A stretch of 64,000 nt of DNA, taken from a virus. The position numbers were made by a program, and so were the translations under genes. Below, in pieces: positions 26,201-33,597 of this stretch. Where the stretch lies: positions 1 to 64,000 of IMG/VR virus record IMGVR_UViG_3300005289_000004. The stretch is one strand, 5' to 3'. The notes beneath the pieces were generated by a model. It was not told the origin of the DNA. It did not search any database and worked only from the letters and a program-made list of their open reading frames with translations. Numbering within the stretch: the stretch's first letter is position 1; each line of letters opens with the position of its first letter.

Positions 26201-27004
26201 TAAGATAAACCAATCACCTAAATTATACCTGCCAGCTATACTTACCTTTTGTACCCTATCTGAGTCAATAAAGGTTTCCAGTTGGATACCGTTTACTTTT
26301 CTTGGGTCATCTCCAATTTCATCTGTAGACTCTAATTCAGGAACTGTTCTTTTAGATATTGTTCCCCAACTCGATCTCATCAAATCGAAGTACTCATTTA
26401 AATACCTGAACTGAAATAGCTTTCCTTTAATTAGGTTAGCTGTTTTTACCTCATCATTTATGTAGGTGGCTTTGATCGGCTTTAAAGGTTGAGCTTTAAG
26501 TAAGTTGAAGTCATCTGCTGTAATGGGGTCTGGGTATTCTCCTGCTTTTAGTCTGGCAATATTGATACAGTAAATCATACCGCTTATACCATCAGTCATA
26601 ACAATGTACTCTTCCCTGTAAAGTTTAACGTCTAAGAAGAAGTGGTCAGGTTGTATGTTGAATAGTTGTACTCCACCTGTATCATCCAAATCAGTAAAGA
26701 TTGTCGAAAGTTGCAGAGTATCATAGTCAAATTCCAACAAAGTATGTTTTCCTGTTGAACTGTAATCTATCCCGTATGCTTTACGAATATTTTTAAATAC
26801 TCCTACACCGATATTAGCTGATAGCCCCTCTGGTAGTTCGTGTGCAATTAGGGTATTGCCCTGAATGTTCACACCAAATCCTTCGTCGCTTCCAGATGTT
26901 CCAGTTATCCTGTAGTTATGGCTTTCCTCATACTCTGTATTATTTAGGTAGTCTGGTGCATCCTCTGTATTTAAACCTCCGTTGGGTATCTTTATCTCTT
27001 GCAT
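23228..27004 (-). CDS. large stabilisation/muzzle-like tail protein with C-terminal repeats
   Basis: 1258 residues. The first 1030 are beta-rich, with features of podoviral stabilisation or muzzle proteins: an N-terminal IPNGGLNTEDAPDYL, many Asp/Tyr segments, and GRNGLTIIDTKMSKYFHDLI near 910-930. From about residue 1035 there are two full repeats of about 85 residues (each NPFxF...SISxxGxYQINGG...GDVVKxR) and the first quarter of a third, which stops at TAA 23228-23230. It follows the ring-like connector genes, as expected for the bottom of a short tail. Confidence 0.65.
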   Translation of the reverse strand: MQEIKIPNGGLNTEDAPDYLNNTEYEESHNYRITGTSGSDEGFGVNIQGNTLIAHELPEGLSANIGVGVFKNIRKAYGIDYSSTGKHTLLEFDYDTLQLSTIFTDLDDTGGVQLFNIQPDHFFLDVKLYREEYIVMTDGISGMIYCINIARLKAGEYPDPITADDFNLLKAQPLKPIKATYINDEVKTANLIKGKLFQFRYLNEYFDLMRSSWGTISKRTVPELESTDEIGDDPRKVNGIQLETFIDSDRVQKVSIAGRYNLGDWFILKTVTKEYLTTLPTEIDLEDEVREAYDPTTGIYTFIFYNDGAYEPIPPLETDEPYDAIPRNAGTLEVIDGNVLAIADLDEGYDRPEDPNVQVSVGTTQLDLGISVTDPRDFTASMINTAPRGWGHRRQVEVIFRGDPRAGDKVTLRTDQLWGRPSTPEDFPYTANSGDNNDLDSFTTNFLNTLPNYSFVPTSGGGIPYKRKVYNSDGSISVFYITKPYFEGKGVDVVWGDVGDVNGLTKNIVKSNTSYQLTLFHFDDKGRYFPIITGSNYVANTPSYAVSEGKVPQIGWSIEGTPPEGAVSYQWGISENTKYLNTLYATALYDVDESDDEFIYLNMAFLANSAVAYDYTPTDRVILINSFDSSGEVVKWFNTPAIDLPVAGFEIKAPEVEADPIKYLLKIKKSDIIDVSDLENEILIEIYTPKNNFESVETKIFYEIGEQFDIIDGEYSVTAGTINAVDAYLKPRKFRSNVEGSNDVFAFPVEDFNFSDEYASRYWSAGRGRTYNDEVGKVRRKASIRYSEPSSIGSLTNTINKFYGARIYGDEPGETTSIYGAITKLVMSDNILVALQELKVASIPVNMAIITTQAEQDQLTISDKLLNNVRYSVGNIGTGLAKRAITVSNKGDIYFVDHNNGYPCKFGRNGLTIIDTKMSKYFHDLIKSVEPKEIILIFDDFNNELNFVITNNDGEIKVISFTSQQWEYRDSYVKTLADVTLVQPDNGTATNESGDILYTPDSGYFGDDAVSITFMDGATLITKIACIEVEEGDGEVNPFSFITLTDQTGGVLVESNEIVVAGNNVPAPISISAGGEYQINGGAWTSSAGLVSAGDVVKVRHLTSATAGDSAYSTLTIATETGTFTTVTKIPVTTPTPFTFTPVTNANLNTLQTSNGATIAGINVPVSISVVGGQYQINGGGWVSTTGTINVGDVLKLRRNSSTAYSTAVTVDVTVSSYTTSFTITTKDSIDPNPFTFTAVTNAELSTTYESNAVTLVI

Positions 27005-27010
27005 TGTATC

Positions 27011-27715
27011 TTAGCTTTTAAGGGACATTTTAACCGCCTCACGGGAGTTTTTATTCATCTGTGACTTAGTGATCTTCTTAATACGTAAACGTGCCTTAGA
27101 CTTCTCGTTATAGAACTGTCTCTCTTTATCTCGTTTCTCATTTATACCCATACGTCTGTCTCCTTTACTCCATTGCCAATCTATCCAAGTAAGTAGTGCT
27201 TCTTGTGCCAGTTCGTTTATTTCGTAGTCATCGCAGTTACCTGCTCCATTACTGATATATTTTAGCACAAAAGTTCCTGTGTATGTGTTATCAGGACTTA
27301 GTATAATCCTTCTCTCTTTTAGGTTGATGTTGTAGTAGCCTATGTTGTTGTAGCTTCCTATACCATAACTGTAACCTCCGTTTGGATAAATGTCTTTTGT
27401 GTTGCTAACCTTATTGCTAGGGTCGCTTGTAATCAATCTGTCAAGTGAGGTAAAGTTAGTTGATCTGGTGTAGCTTTGTATTCCCCCGTTACCGTTATCT
27501 ATACCGAAATCTGCAATATTTAAAAAATCCTCTGGTAAGAAAATGGTCTTGTCGCTGTTAACCTCTAACCGTATTGTTTTAACCTGACCTGTAATATCCC
27601 AATTCAACTGTCTCCAACCTCTTACAGCTATCCTTAAAGCACGTGCATACTCAGATTTCCCGAGATTTGTTAAATCCAAAAATTGTCCTACTACTTCTGA
27701 AACAAGTATGTTCAT
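27011..27715 (-). CDS. head-tail connector / ring-like protein
   Basis: 234 residues. It has a helical N-terminus (SEYARALRIAVRGWRQLNWD), a beta-rich centre (IRLEVNSDKTIFLPEDFLNI) and a basic C-terminus. Size and position between capsid and large tail gene match the tubular or ring proteins of short-tailed phages. Assigned by context. Confidence 0.6.
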   Translation of the reverse strand: MNILVSEVVGQFLDLTNLGKSEYARALRIAVRGWRQLNWDITGQVKTIRLEVNSDKTIFLPEDFLNIADFGIDNGNGGIQSYTRSTNFTSLDRLITSDPSNKVSNTKDIYPNGGYSYGIGSYNNIGYYNINLKERRIILSPDNTYTGTFVLKYISNGAGNCDDYEINELAQEALLTWIDWQWSKGDRRMGINEKRDKERQFYNEKSKARLRIKKITKSQMNKNSREAVKMSLKS

Positions 27716-27724
27716 AATTTAATT

Positions 27725-28336
27725 TTAAAGGTGTACACCGTCATTTGCACGGTCTGCTGGTAATAATGGTACAAGTAATCTGTAAGCTGCTTCAAAAGCC
27801 ATATTTTCTACTTCACTTGGTAAGGTTAGGTCTGCATCGTCGTCAGCAGGTATACTGTACTTCTCTGTTACTAATACTTGAGCTTCTGTTACTTTCTTAC
27901 CGATGAAGTACGCTTTGTTATTTTCTTTATAAAAATAGTTGATACAAGGCAAGCTAGTTTGCAGTTTATTAATGAACACTTCTTCTGTTCTTAACGGTAT
28001 GTACATTGTAGCTACCCCTGATGCAGGGTTAACTGAGTTTATGTCCAAGAACCTGTTACCTGCTATGCTAATTGATTTACCTGTAACCGTTACATACTGT
28101 AACCCTTTGGTTGCGTCTGTTGATACTGTAGCTAGATATGAGTAGGCTATACTATCATCTCCGTACTTGAAGTCTTCTAAATTACGCTGTGCAAAATAGC
28201 TGTCTCTCATTGCTTGAGCTATCCCTGCTACTACGTAACCTTTAAGTTCCCGATATGTAAAACGACTATCGTCGCCTAAATTTCCTCCATCAACTTTACG
28301 CCAAACGCGATAAACAATTTCTTTTATTGAGGACAT
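27725..28336 (-). CDS. head-tail connector / ring-like protein
   Basis: 203 residues from ATG 28336, chosen because AGGAGG lies five bases before it; an ATG five codons earlier has no such site. A helical start (IKEIVYRVWRKV) and a beta-rich middle resemble tail-tube or gateway proteins. The start overlaps the end of the GIY-YIG gene by 13 bases, so that endonuclease inserted exactly between two structural genes. Confidence 0.6.
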   Translation of the reverse strand: MSSIKEIVYRVWRKVDGGNLGDDSRFTYRELKGYVVAGIAQAMRDSYFAQRNLEDFKYGDDSIAYSYLATVSTDATKGLQYVTVTGKSISIAGNRFLDINSVNPASGVATMYIPLRTEEVFINKLQTSLPCINYFYKENNKAYFIGKKVTEAQVLVTEKYSIPADDDADLTLPSEVENMAFEAAYRLLVPLLPADRANDGVHL

Positions 28337-29232
28337 AACTCCTCCTTCCATATAAAACCGTACGAAAACTCTCTTTTGCCTGTTGTTGCCTTGCTTATGA
28401 ACGAGGGGTCGAAGTTTAGTACCCTTCCTATTTCTGCTTTATTTTTAAAACTACCTATTAAATTCATATCTTTATCATACTGATTAATTCTAATTTTAGC
28501 TAGCACAGGGCGTTCAAAACTTTCCCCCTTAAAACGCCAAACATACCCTGAACAACCTTTAAATTTTCTTGCTGCACTTAAAATTTTCCAACTTCCCACA
28601 CCTACACTTTGTGCTGCCTTCTCCGCACTTCTAAAACTTTGTACATAAACACCTTCTTGGGTGTATTGGTCAACAGCTTTATACCTGTATAGGTTTCCCT
28701 CCACAACTTTATCTATATACTCTTGAGATAATATTCTGCCTTTACGTTTTTCAGAAGCACGTTTATGAACTTCTGGGTCTCTTTTCTTCATAGCATCAGA
28801 TATTTTAGCTTTAGTCTCAGGGGAAGCCTTTCTACCAATAGCTTTTTGTCTTAATTTTTCTTTTGTTTCTTCTGAGTGCTGTTTATTATTACCTGCTGGT
28901 TTTATATTGTATCCTATTTTTTTATCTAGTGACTTGTACTTTTCTACACAAGCTATTTCAATGGCATCTAGTAGCCCTATGTTAAATGTGCTATCTTTAT
29001 GAGGTTTAAAGTACATCAACGCTTCTACTTTAAAATTATCAAACCCATATTTTCTAATAGCGTTACTAATGCTCATAGTAGGATTATTCTTAGAAGCAGT
29101 TTTATGAGTGTTTAATCGTTTTCTTAAATTTAAAGATTGTCCTATATATATCTTACCATTAGGTGCAGTTAGCTTATATACTCCGCAAACTCCAAAAGGT
29201 ATATGACTTAATCTCTTATCAATCGGACTCAT
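28324..29232 (-). CDS. GIY-YIG homing endonuclease with NUMOD domains
   Basis: 302 residues from ATG 29232. The GIY-YIG core is at residues 17-33 (GVYKL, KIYIGQS) with catalytic Arg in NLRKRL. A NUMOD3-like region (SEETKEKLRQKAIGRK, SPETKAKISDAM) and two NUMOD1-like helices (SFRSAEKAAQSVGV; SFKNKAEIGRVLNF) follow for DNA contact. It starts one base after the upstream structural gene and overlaps the downstream one. It lacks an independent promoter, so it is expressed with the virion operon. Confidence 0.93.
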   Translation of the reverse strand: MSPIDKRLSHIPFGVCGVYKLTAPNGKIYIGQSLNLRKRLNTHKTASKNNPTMSISNAIRKYGFDNFKVEALMYFKPHKDSTFNIGLLDAIEIACVEKYKSLDKKIGYNIKPAGNNKQHSEETKEKLRQKAIGRKASPETKAKISDAMKKRDPEVHKRASEKRKGRILSQEYIDKVVEGNLYRYKAVDQYTQEGVYVQSFRSAEKAAQSVGVGSWKILSAARKFKGCSGYVWRFKGESFERPVLAKIRINQYDKDMNLIGSFKNKAEIGRVLNFDPSFISKATTGKREFSYGFIWKEELCPQ

Positions 29233-29233
29233 A

Positions 29234-29881
29234 TTACTCTTGATTAATTTTATTATTAGCTGTCTGTAATTGTAAAACATCCCTCATCGACAACGAAGCC
29301 TTCTCTAAAATACGCGATGTCAACTCACTTTCTTCTGATTTATCCCATTGGTAGTAAGTAGAACCTGCATCATTATATACTGGTCTTCCTGATACTTCTG
29401 TGTAAGCGTATACCATAGGAGTAGGTCTTTCGTAGTATTCGACTGTTACTGCCAGTGAATCTTCTCCTAATAGGGTAAGCTCTTCGTAACCTTCTACATA
29501 ATACTTATCTTCATCGTTAGGGCTTGCTAGTGGGTCTTCAAAGATTCTTGCTTGTCTGTCGTCATCTAAGGGTTTAACTGGTATTTTACCTGATGTAGTA
29601 TAAACAGCCGATATGTAGGCACAGTTCTCTGGTTTGGTTAGCACCTCTCCTGAAAATGACAGATTAACTTTCTTTTTAAAGGGTAGCAGTCTTGTATCAA
29701 CTAACCTGTTCTTACCAACTACAATTCTCGGATTAGTCTTTCTTCCTAAGAAGTCGTCAAACATCTCATTGGAAGCAATATTACCGTACCGTTCGTATTC
29801 TTTAGGGGCTACGTAAGCACCGCTATTTTTACTGAGCAGGTCTTTTAAGTATAAGTAGTTATCACCGGGTGAAATAGGCAT
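29234..29881 (-). CDS. head completion / connector protein
   Basis: 215 residues. The N-terminal part is helical (YLYLKDLLSKNSGAY, NEMFDDFLGR), then beta-rich (LPFKKKVNLSFSGEV), with a helical end. It is the first gene after a strong terminator that separates it from the capsid block. Context suggests an adaptor that binds the portal. No domain recognised with confidence. Confidence 0.55.
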   Translation of the reverse strand: MPISPGDNYLYLKDLLSKNSGAYVAPKEYERYGNIASNEMFDDFLGRKTNPRIVVGKNRLVDTRLLPFKKKVNLSFSGEVLTKPENCAYISAVYTTSGKIPVKPLDDDRQARIFEDPLASPNDEDKYYVEGYEELTLLGEDSLAVTVEYYERPTPMVYAYTEVSGRPVYNDAGSTYYQWDKSEESELTSRILEKASLSMRDVLQLQTANNKINQE

Positions 29882-29952
29882 GATCTGTTATTTTGTACAG
29901 TGGCAAATTTACGCCTTATCTACTAGGTATTTTACTGTAGCTTGTTAAACAT

Positions 29953-29979
29953 AAAAAGCCGAAGGGGTTAGCTCCGGCT
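29953..29979 (-). terminator. rho-independent terminator, leftward
   Basis: Minus strand AGCCGGAG pairs with CTTCGGCT (one G-T pair, 7-base loop), followed by TTTT. It separates the capsid-proximal genes from the connector genes. Confidence 0.85.
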
Positions 29980-30043
29980 AGTTGGACAAAGAGAGAAAAG
30001 AAGGTCGTTCAAGTTTTCTTAAAGGGTGTCCCCCAGAAAATAG

Positions 30044-30976
30044 TTATTTTAGTTCACCCTCTAGCAGAGAGTAAAACTCTTTTGCTTCCTTGTCACCACC
30101 TAACACCCAACGTGCTAAGGCTTCGTCGTAGGAATGACGAGATTGGTCAAAATCTTTAATTACTGTACCTGACTTCACATACTTGATCTGATTACCGTCT
30201 ACTGCTAAGAACTGATCTTCATGTGCTTTTTGGATAGCAGCTTTGATTTTGTGCTTAGGATTGGTAAAGTCAGTTACAAATAATGCGGGGTTGGCTTGTG
30301 CTTTCTTGTAAGCTATCTTAATGATCTCCTCATCTCTTTCAGAAGTTTCACCGAAGCGACTTCTCATAAAGTTACGGATGTCTCCAATCTTAGCTTCTTC
30401 GATAATTGCACCTGCTTTAACTACCTGTTTGTAGTATTCAATTTCTGCATTGTCAGCAGCAGTTGTGTCACGTAGCTTATATAGATTCTTAATAGGGTTG
30501 TTTGCAGGAAGAATTTTCTTTTTATCTCCATTAGCATCGTAAGCAAGCAAGTAACGTATTTTAGCTTTTTCGTGTCCTGAAACAATCAGTTCTTTTGAGT
30601 TAAACTTGATCTGTTCCCGCTCTACTTTGGCTGTTGGTTCTTGCTCATCTACATAAGGAGATTCTTCTGTTTTAACGTACCGTATGTCCCGTATAGATTG
30701 GGTAGCTTCACACCACACGCTAGCTGTTGTAGGGATGTTGTGCCTAGCTTCTTTCCTACGTTGTAAGTCAAAACTGTATTCTTTATTTTGGTCAATTTCA
30801 AAATCCATTACAGGGTCTTTAACCTCTGACTGTTCTTTTTTAGCTTTAGGTTCTTCAACCTCTCCATCAAAATTATCAATCAGTTCTTGGAGCTTTTCTT
30901 CGTCCCAACCGTGATATGCTTTCTTCTGGTAAAGTTCTTCGTATTGTTTTTTTAATTCTTCTTTATCTTGTGCCAT
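30044..30976 (-). CDS. hypothetical capsid-proximal protein
   Basis: 310 residues, Lys/Glu-rich, helical, with an acidic first 60 residues and a middle beta region (YSFDLQRRKEARHN). It stands alone between the capsid terminator and another terminator, right after the major capsid gene. This could be a minor or auxiliary capsid component, but no family is recognised. Confidence 0.55.
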   Translation of the reverse strand: MAQDKEELKKQYEELYQKKAYHGWDEEKLQELIDNFDGEVEEPKAKKEQSEVKDPVMDFEIDQNKEYSFDLQRRKEARHNIPTTASVWCEATQSIRDIRYVKTEESPYVDEQEPTAKVEREQIKFNSKELIVSGHEKAKIRYLLAYDANGDKKKILPANNPIKNLYKLRDTTAADNAEIEYYKQVVKAGAIIEEAKIGDIRNFMRSRFGETSERDEEIIKIAYKKAQANPALFVTDFTNPKHKIKAAIQKAHEDQFLAVDGNQIKYVKSGTVIKDFDQSRHSYDEALARWVLGGDKEAKEFYSLLEGELK

Positions 30977-31039
30977 AACGCTTTGCTTTTCGTCCTAAGC
31001 GGACTTAATTTTATATTTTCTTCTCTTTTTAAATTAAAT

Positions 31040-31064
31040 AGGGGAGAGCGATTAACCCTCCCCT
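31040..31064 (-). terminator. terminator after the capsid gene
   Basis: Minus strand AGGGGAG (31058-31064) pairs with CTCCCCT (31040-31046) around an 11-base loop, followed by ATTTAATTT. The stem is strong, the T-run modest. Partial termination here would raise capsid RNA relative to the genes behind it. Confidence 0.7.
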
Positions 31065-31079
31065 TTATTGTGTAATTGC

Positions 31080-32435
31080 TTACGGAGCGATCTTAGCGAT
31101 TTTGTAACCGTGGATGTTATAAGTTTCCAAACCTTTGTAAGATATGATTGATACTTGACCGTTAGCTTTAGTGTTTTTGTCAAACATTCCACCATCAGTA
31201 AGTACTTTGTTAATCCAACCTTCGTTAGGTCTAGTCATGTAACGGATACGGAACATTGGAAGGTTTCCTTGGAAGTCATCTCCGTTGATGAACACGTCAC
31301 CTTGTGGGATAAATACTGCCATACCTTTCAAGTAAGAAGCTGTTGCGTCTGAACCGTGAGTCCTAGCTGTGTTGAACAAAGCGTAGTTTTTAAATCCTAA
31401 CTCCATTCCGTAGATTTTGAAATCGCTGAAATCAAAGTTAACCCTTAAATCTTCCTGACCAGTAGTGTTGATAACTACAGTACGGCTACCAGAAGTCAAC
31501 TTAGTATCCAACCAGTCCTCAGTCTCATACCAGAACTCATTCTCCACAAGAACATCGTATTTCTTAGTGTAACCGTCAGCATCAGCAGAACGTGCCATAG
31601 CTTTCCAGAATGCGTCTCCGATTGTAACTGATTGTCCTAAGTCTTCACCCCACTCACGGATTTGTTCTACCAGACCCATTGAGTTAGAGTTACGTGTACC
31701 CGGAGCAGCAGTACCTAAGTTTGTTCTTGCCCTACCTAGCATCAACTGATCTTCTGTTGAATAAAGGTGACGGTCGTTCATATCGGTTTTATCCAAATCA
31801 TAATACGTCTGTCCTTCATACTCCAACTCTTCCAACATAGCAAGATCGGTGTAGTTCTTATCAGTTCTGATGATTGATAGCTCTCTACGTCTCTTAGCCC
31901 AAGTTTTGTACATTCCGTCTTGTTGATCGCTAGCTTCCTCAGCTGATTGACGACCTTTCCATAAGAATACAGAAGAAGTAGTAATAGCAGCAGACTCAGT
32001 TGAATCAGTTGGCCTTAGCGTGATTGTGTGTGCGCCAGCAGATGTTTTATTTACTGCAACACCTACGTACTCGATACCAGTAGTATCATCTACAAAGAAG
32101 TGCCCAACAACAGCAGGAGACAAGCTAGTAGCACCAGCTACGTGAGAGTCAGCAGTAAGTGTAACTGTTACGTTAGCACCAGCAGCGCCCGAAGCAGCAC
32201 CTGTTACTTTAAAATTCTCAAACGGTTTAGAGTCCTGAACCCACTGGTCAAAAAATGTGTTACCTGTACGCTCAATCTTCCCTGCGGCTTCCTGAGATAC
32301 GATATAATAGTCTTTAAATAATCCGGGATACTTATCAATGTAAGCCCCCAAATTGTCTGGTTTAAGTAATCCAAGTGTGCTGATTACACCTTGTGATAAC
32401 ATCGGATGTGCAAATCCATTCGGTCTTGATGCCAT
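31080..32435 (-). CDS. major capsid protein
   Basis: 451 residues, of HK97-fold size. Identified by position (terminase, portal, scaffold-like, capsid) and by a sequence pattern typical of phage capsids: an N-terminal arm, a Gly/Thr/Ala-rich insertion at about 78-165 (VTLTADSHVAGATSLS), a helical spine (TEDQLMLGRARTNL) and a Gly-rich end. The insertion could be a surface I-domain as described for crAss-like capsids. It has its own terminator and codon use suited to high expression. Confidence 0.82.
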   Translation of the reverse strand: MASRPNGFAHPMLSQGVISTLGLLKPDNLGAYIDKYPGLFKDYYIVSQEAAGKIERTGNTFFDQWVQDSKPFENFKVTGAASGAAGANVTVTLTADSHVAGATSLSPAVVGHFFVDDTTGIEYVGVAVNKTSAGAHTITLRPTDSTESAAITTSSVFLWKGRQSAEEASDQQDGMYKTWAKRRRELSIIRTDKNYTDLAMLEELEYEGQTYYDLDKTDMNDRHLYSTEDQLMLGRARTNLGTAAPGTRNSNSMGLVEQIREWGEDLGQSVTIGDAFWKAMARSADADGYTKKYDVLVENEFWYETEDWLDTKLTSGSRTVVINTTGQEDLRVNFDFSDFKIYGMELGFKNYALFNTARTHGSDATASYLKGMAVFIPQGDVFINGDDFQGNLPMFRIRYMTRPNEGWINKVLTDGGMFDKNTKANGQVSIISYKGLETYNIHGYKIAKIAP

Positions 32436-32455
32436 AATTCTTTAAGTTTTGTTTT

Positions 32456-33535
32456 TTAACGTTTTAACATGAAATTTTCAAAGTCATTATCTGACGAGTG
32501 GGCTGATGGAGTGTGATTCCTAGCTTCCTCTGAATAGTTAACAACTTTATTTTTAATCAAATCCTCCCTTGCTTTCGCAGCCGCTTCTTTCGCAATAGTC
32601 TTGTATATCTTTTTTCTCAGTAACTCTTCGGATTTTTCTTGTACAAACCTCTGTACGTCTACTCCTGTTGTGTTACCCTCTCCATCCTTAATGAAGTATT
32701 TCTCATCACTAGGTTGGCTAATATAGTCTGACAACTGTCCAAGAACCTCTGTTTTCTCTTGCTCGGAAAGTTTGTAGTTAACGTTTAAAACAACCTCGTT
32801 TTCGCCATCAACGTACTTAACCTCTTCCTTAATTGAATCTACAGATGTAAATGCCTCTTTAAGTTGGGGAATCCATTGTTCTTCTTTTTGTTTTTGAGCT
32901 TGCTCTGTTAACTGTTGGGTATACTGTTGTAGTATTTCCTCTGGTTTAGCTTGCTCTTGTGAGCCTTCATCTTCAAACTGATATTCAAACTTCGGTAATT
33001 CTAGGTCTGTATACTGAGAAGACAAATAACTCACTGCTTCCTTACCGTCTTTTTTAAGTGATCGGATAGATGCGTCAATTTTCTTGTTGTGTAGCTTGGC
33101 TTCTTTAATTTCATCATCGGTCATACTGTCCTGATCGATTTCTATCTTTTGAAGTCCCACTGCATATTTATCTTGTAGCTCTGCTTCTACATCAGATGAG
33201 TCCCATTCAGGATTATCTTTTTGTAGCTTAATTCGCAAAGCATCTTCGTTACTCAAAGAACTGTAGTCTTTTCCTTTTTCGGTTAGGACTTTTAATACTG
33301 TATCCTGATTAGTCTTTAGAAATTCGTAAATGTCAATCTCTACTTTCTTAGGTTCAGGTGTAGTTACAGGTTCAGGTTCAACAACTGGTTCTGCAACTGG
33401 TTCTGCAACTGGTACTACGGGTTCAGGCACTATCGGCTCTTCTGGCGTAATAGCTGGTTCAGGTGCAATTACAGGTTCTTCTTTACCTGCCATCTTATCC
33501 AATTCACTCATTCTAAAATCTTGTACTTCACTCAT
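32456..33535 (-). CDS. putative scaffolding protein
   Basis: 359 residues, strongly acidic. Residues 20-65 are repeats of Pro-Glu-Pro-Val. The rest is a long helix rich in Glu, Lys and Gln, including a coiled-coil segment near 200-235 (QQYTQQLTEQAQKQKEEQ). Location between portal and capsid, acidity and low complexity are typical of scaffolds. No protease domain visible. Confidence 0.7.
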   Translation of the reverse strand: MSEVQDFRMSELDKMAGKEEPVIAPEPAITPEEPIVPEPVVPVAEPVAEPVVEPEPVTTPEPKKVEIDIYEFLKTNQDTVLKVLTEKGKDYSSLSNEDALRIKLQKDNPEWDSSDVEAELQDKYAVGLQKIEIDQDSMTDDEIKEAKLHNKKIDASIRSLKKDGKEAVSYLSSQYTDLELPKFEYQFEDEGSQEQAKPEEILQQYTQQLTEQAQKQKEEQWIPQLKEAFTSVDSIKEEVKYVDGENEVVLNVNYKLSEQEKTEVLGQLSDYISQPSDEKYFIKDGEGNTTGVDVQRFVQEKSEELLRKKIYKTIAKEAAAKAREDLIKNKVVNYSEEARNHTPSAHSSDNDFENFMLKR

Positions 33536-33597
33536 ATAATTTCTTCTTTTCTTCCGTTTACAAAGCTACAACGCTTGTTTGGCATTTTTTACGTATG

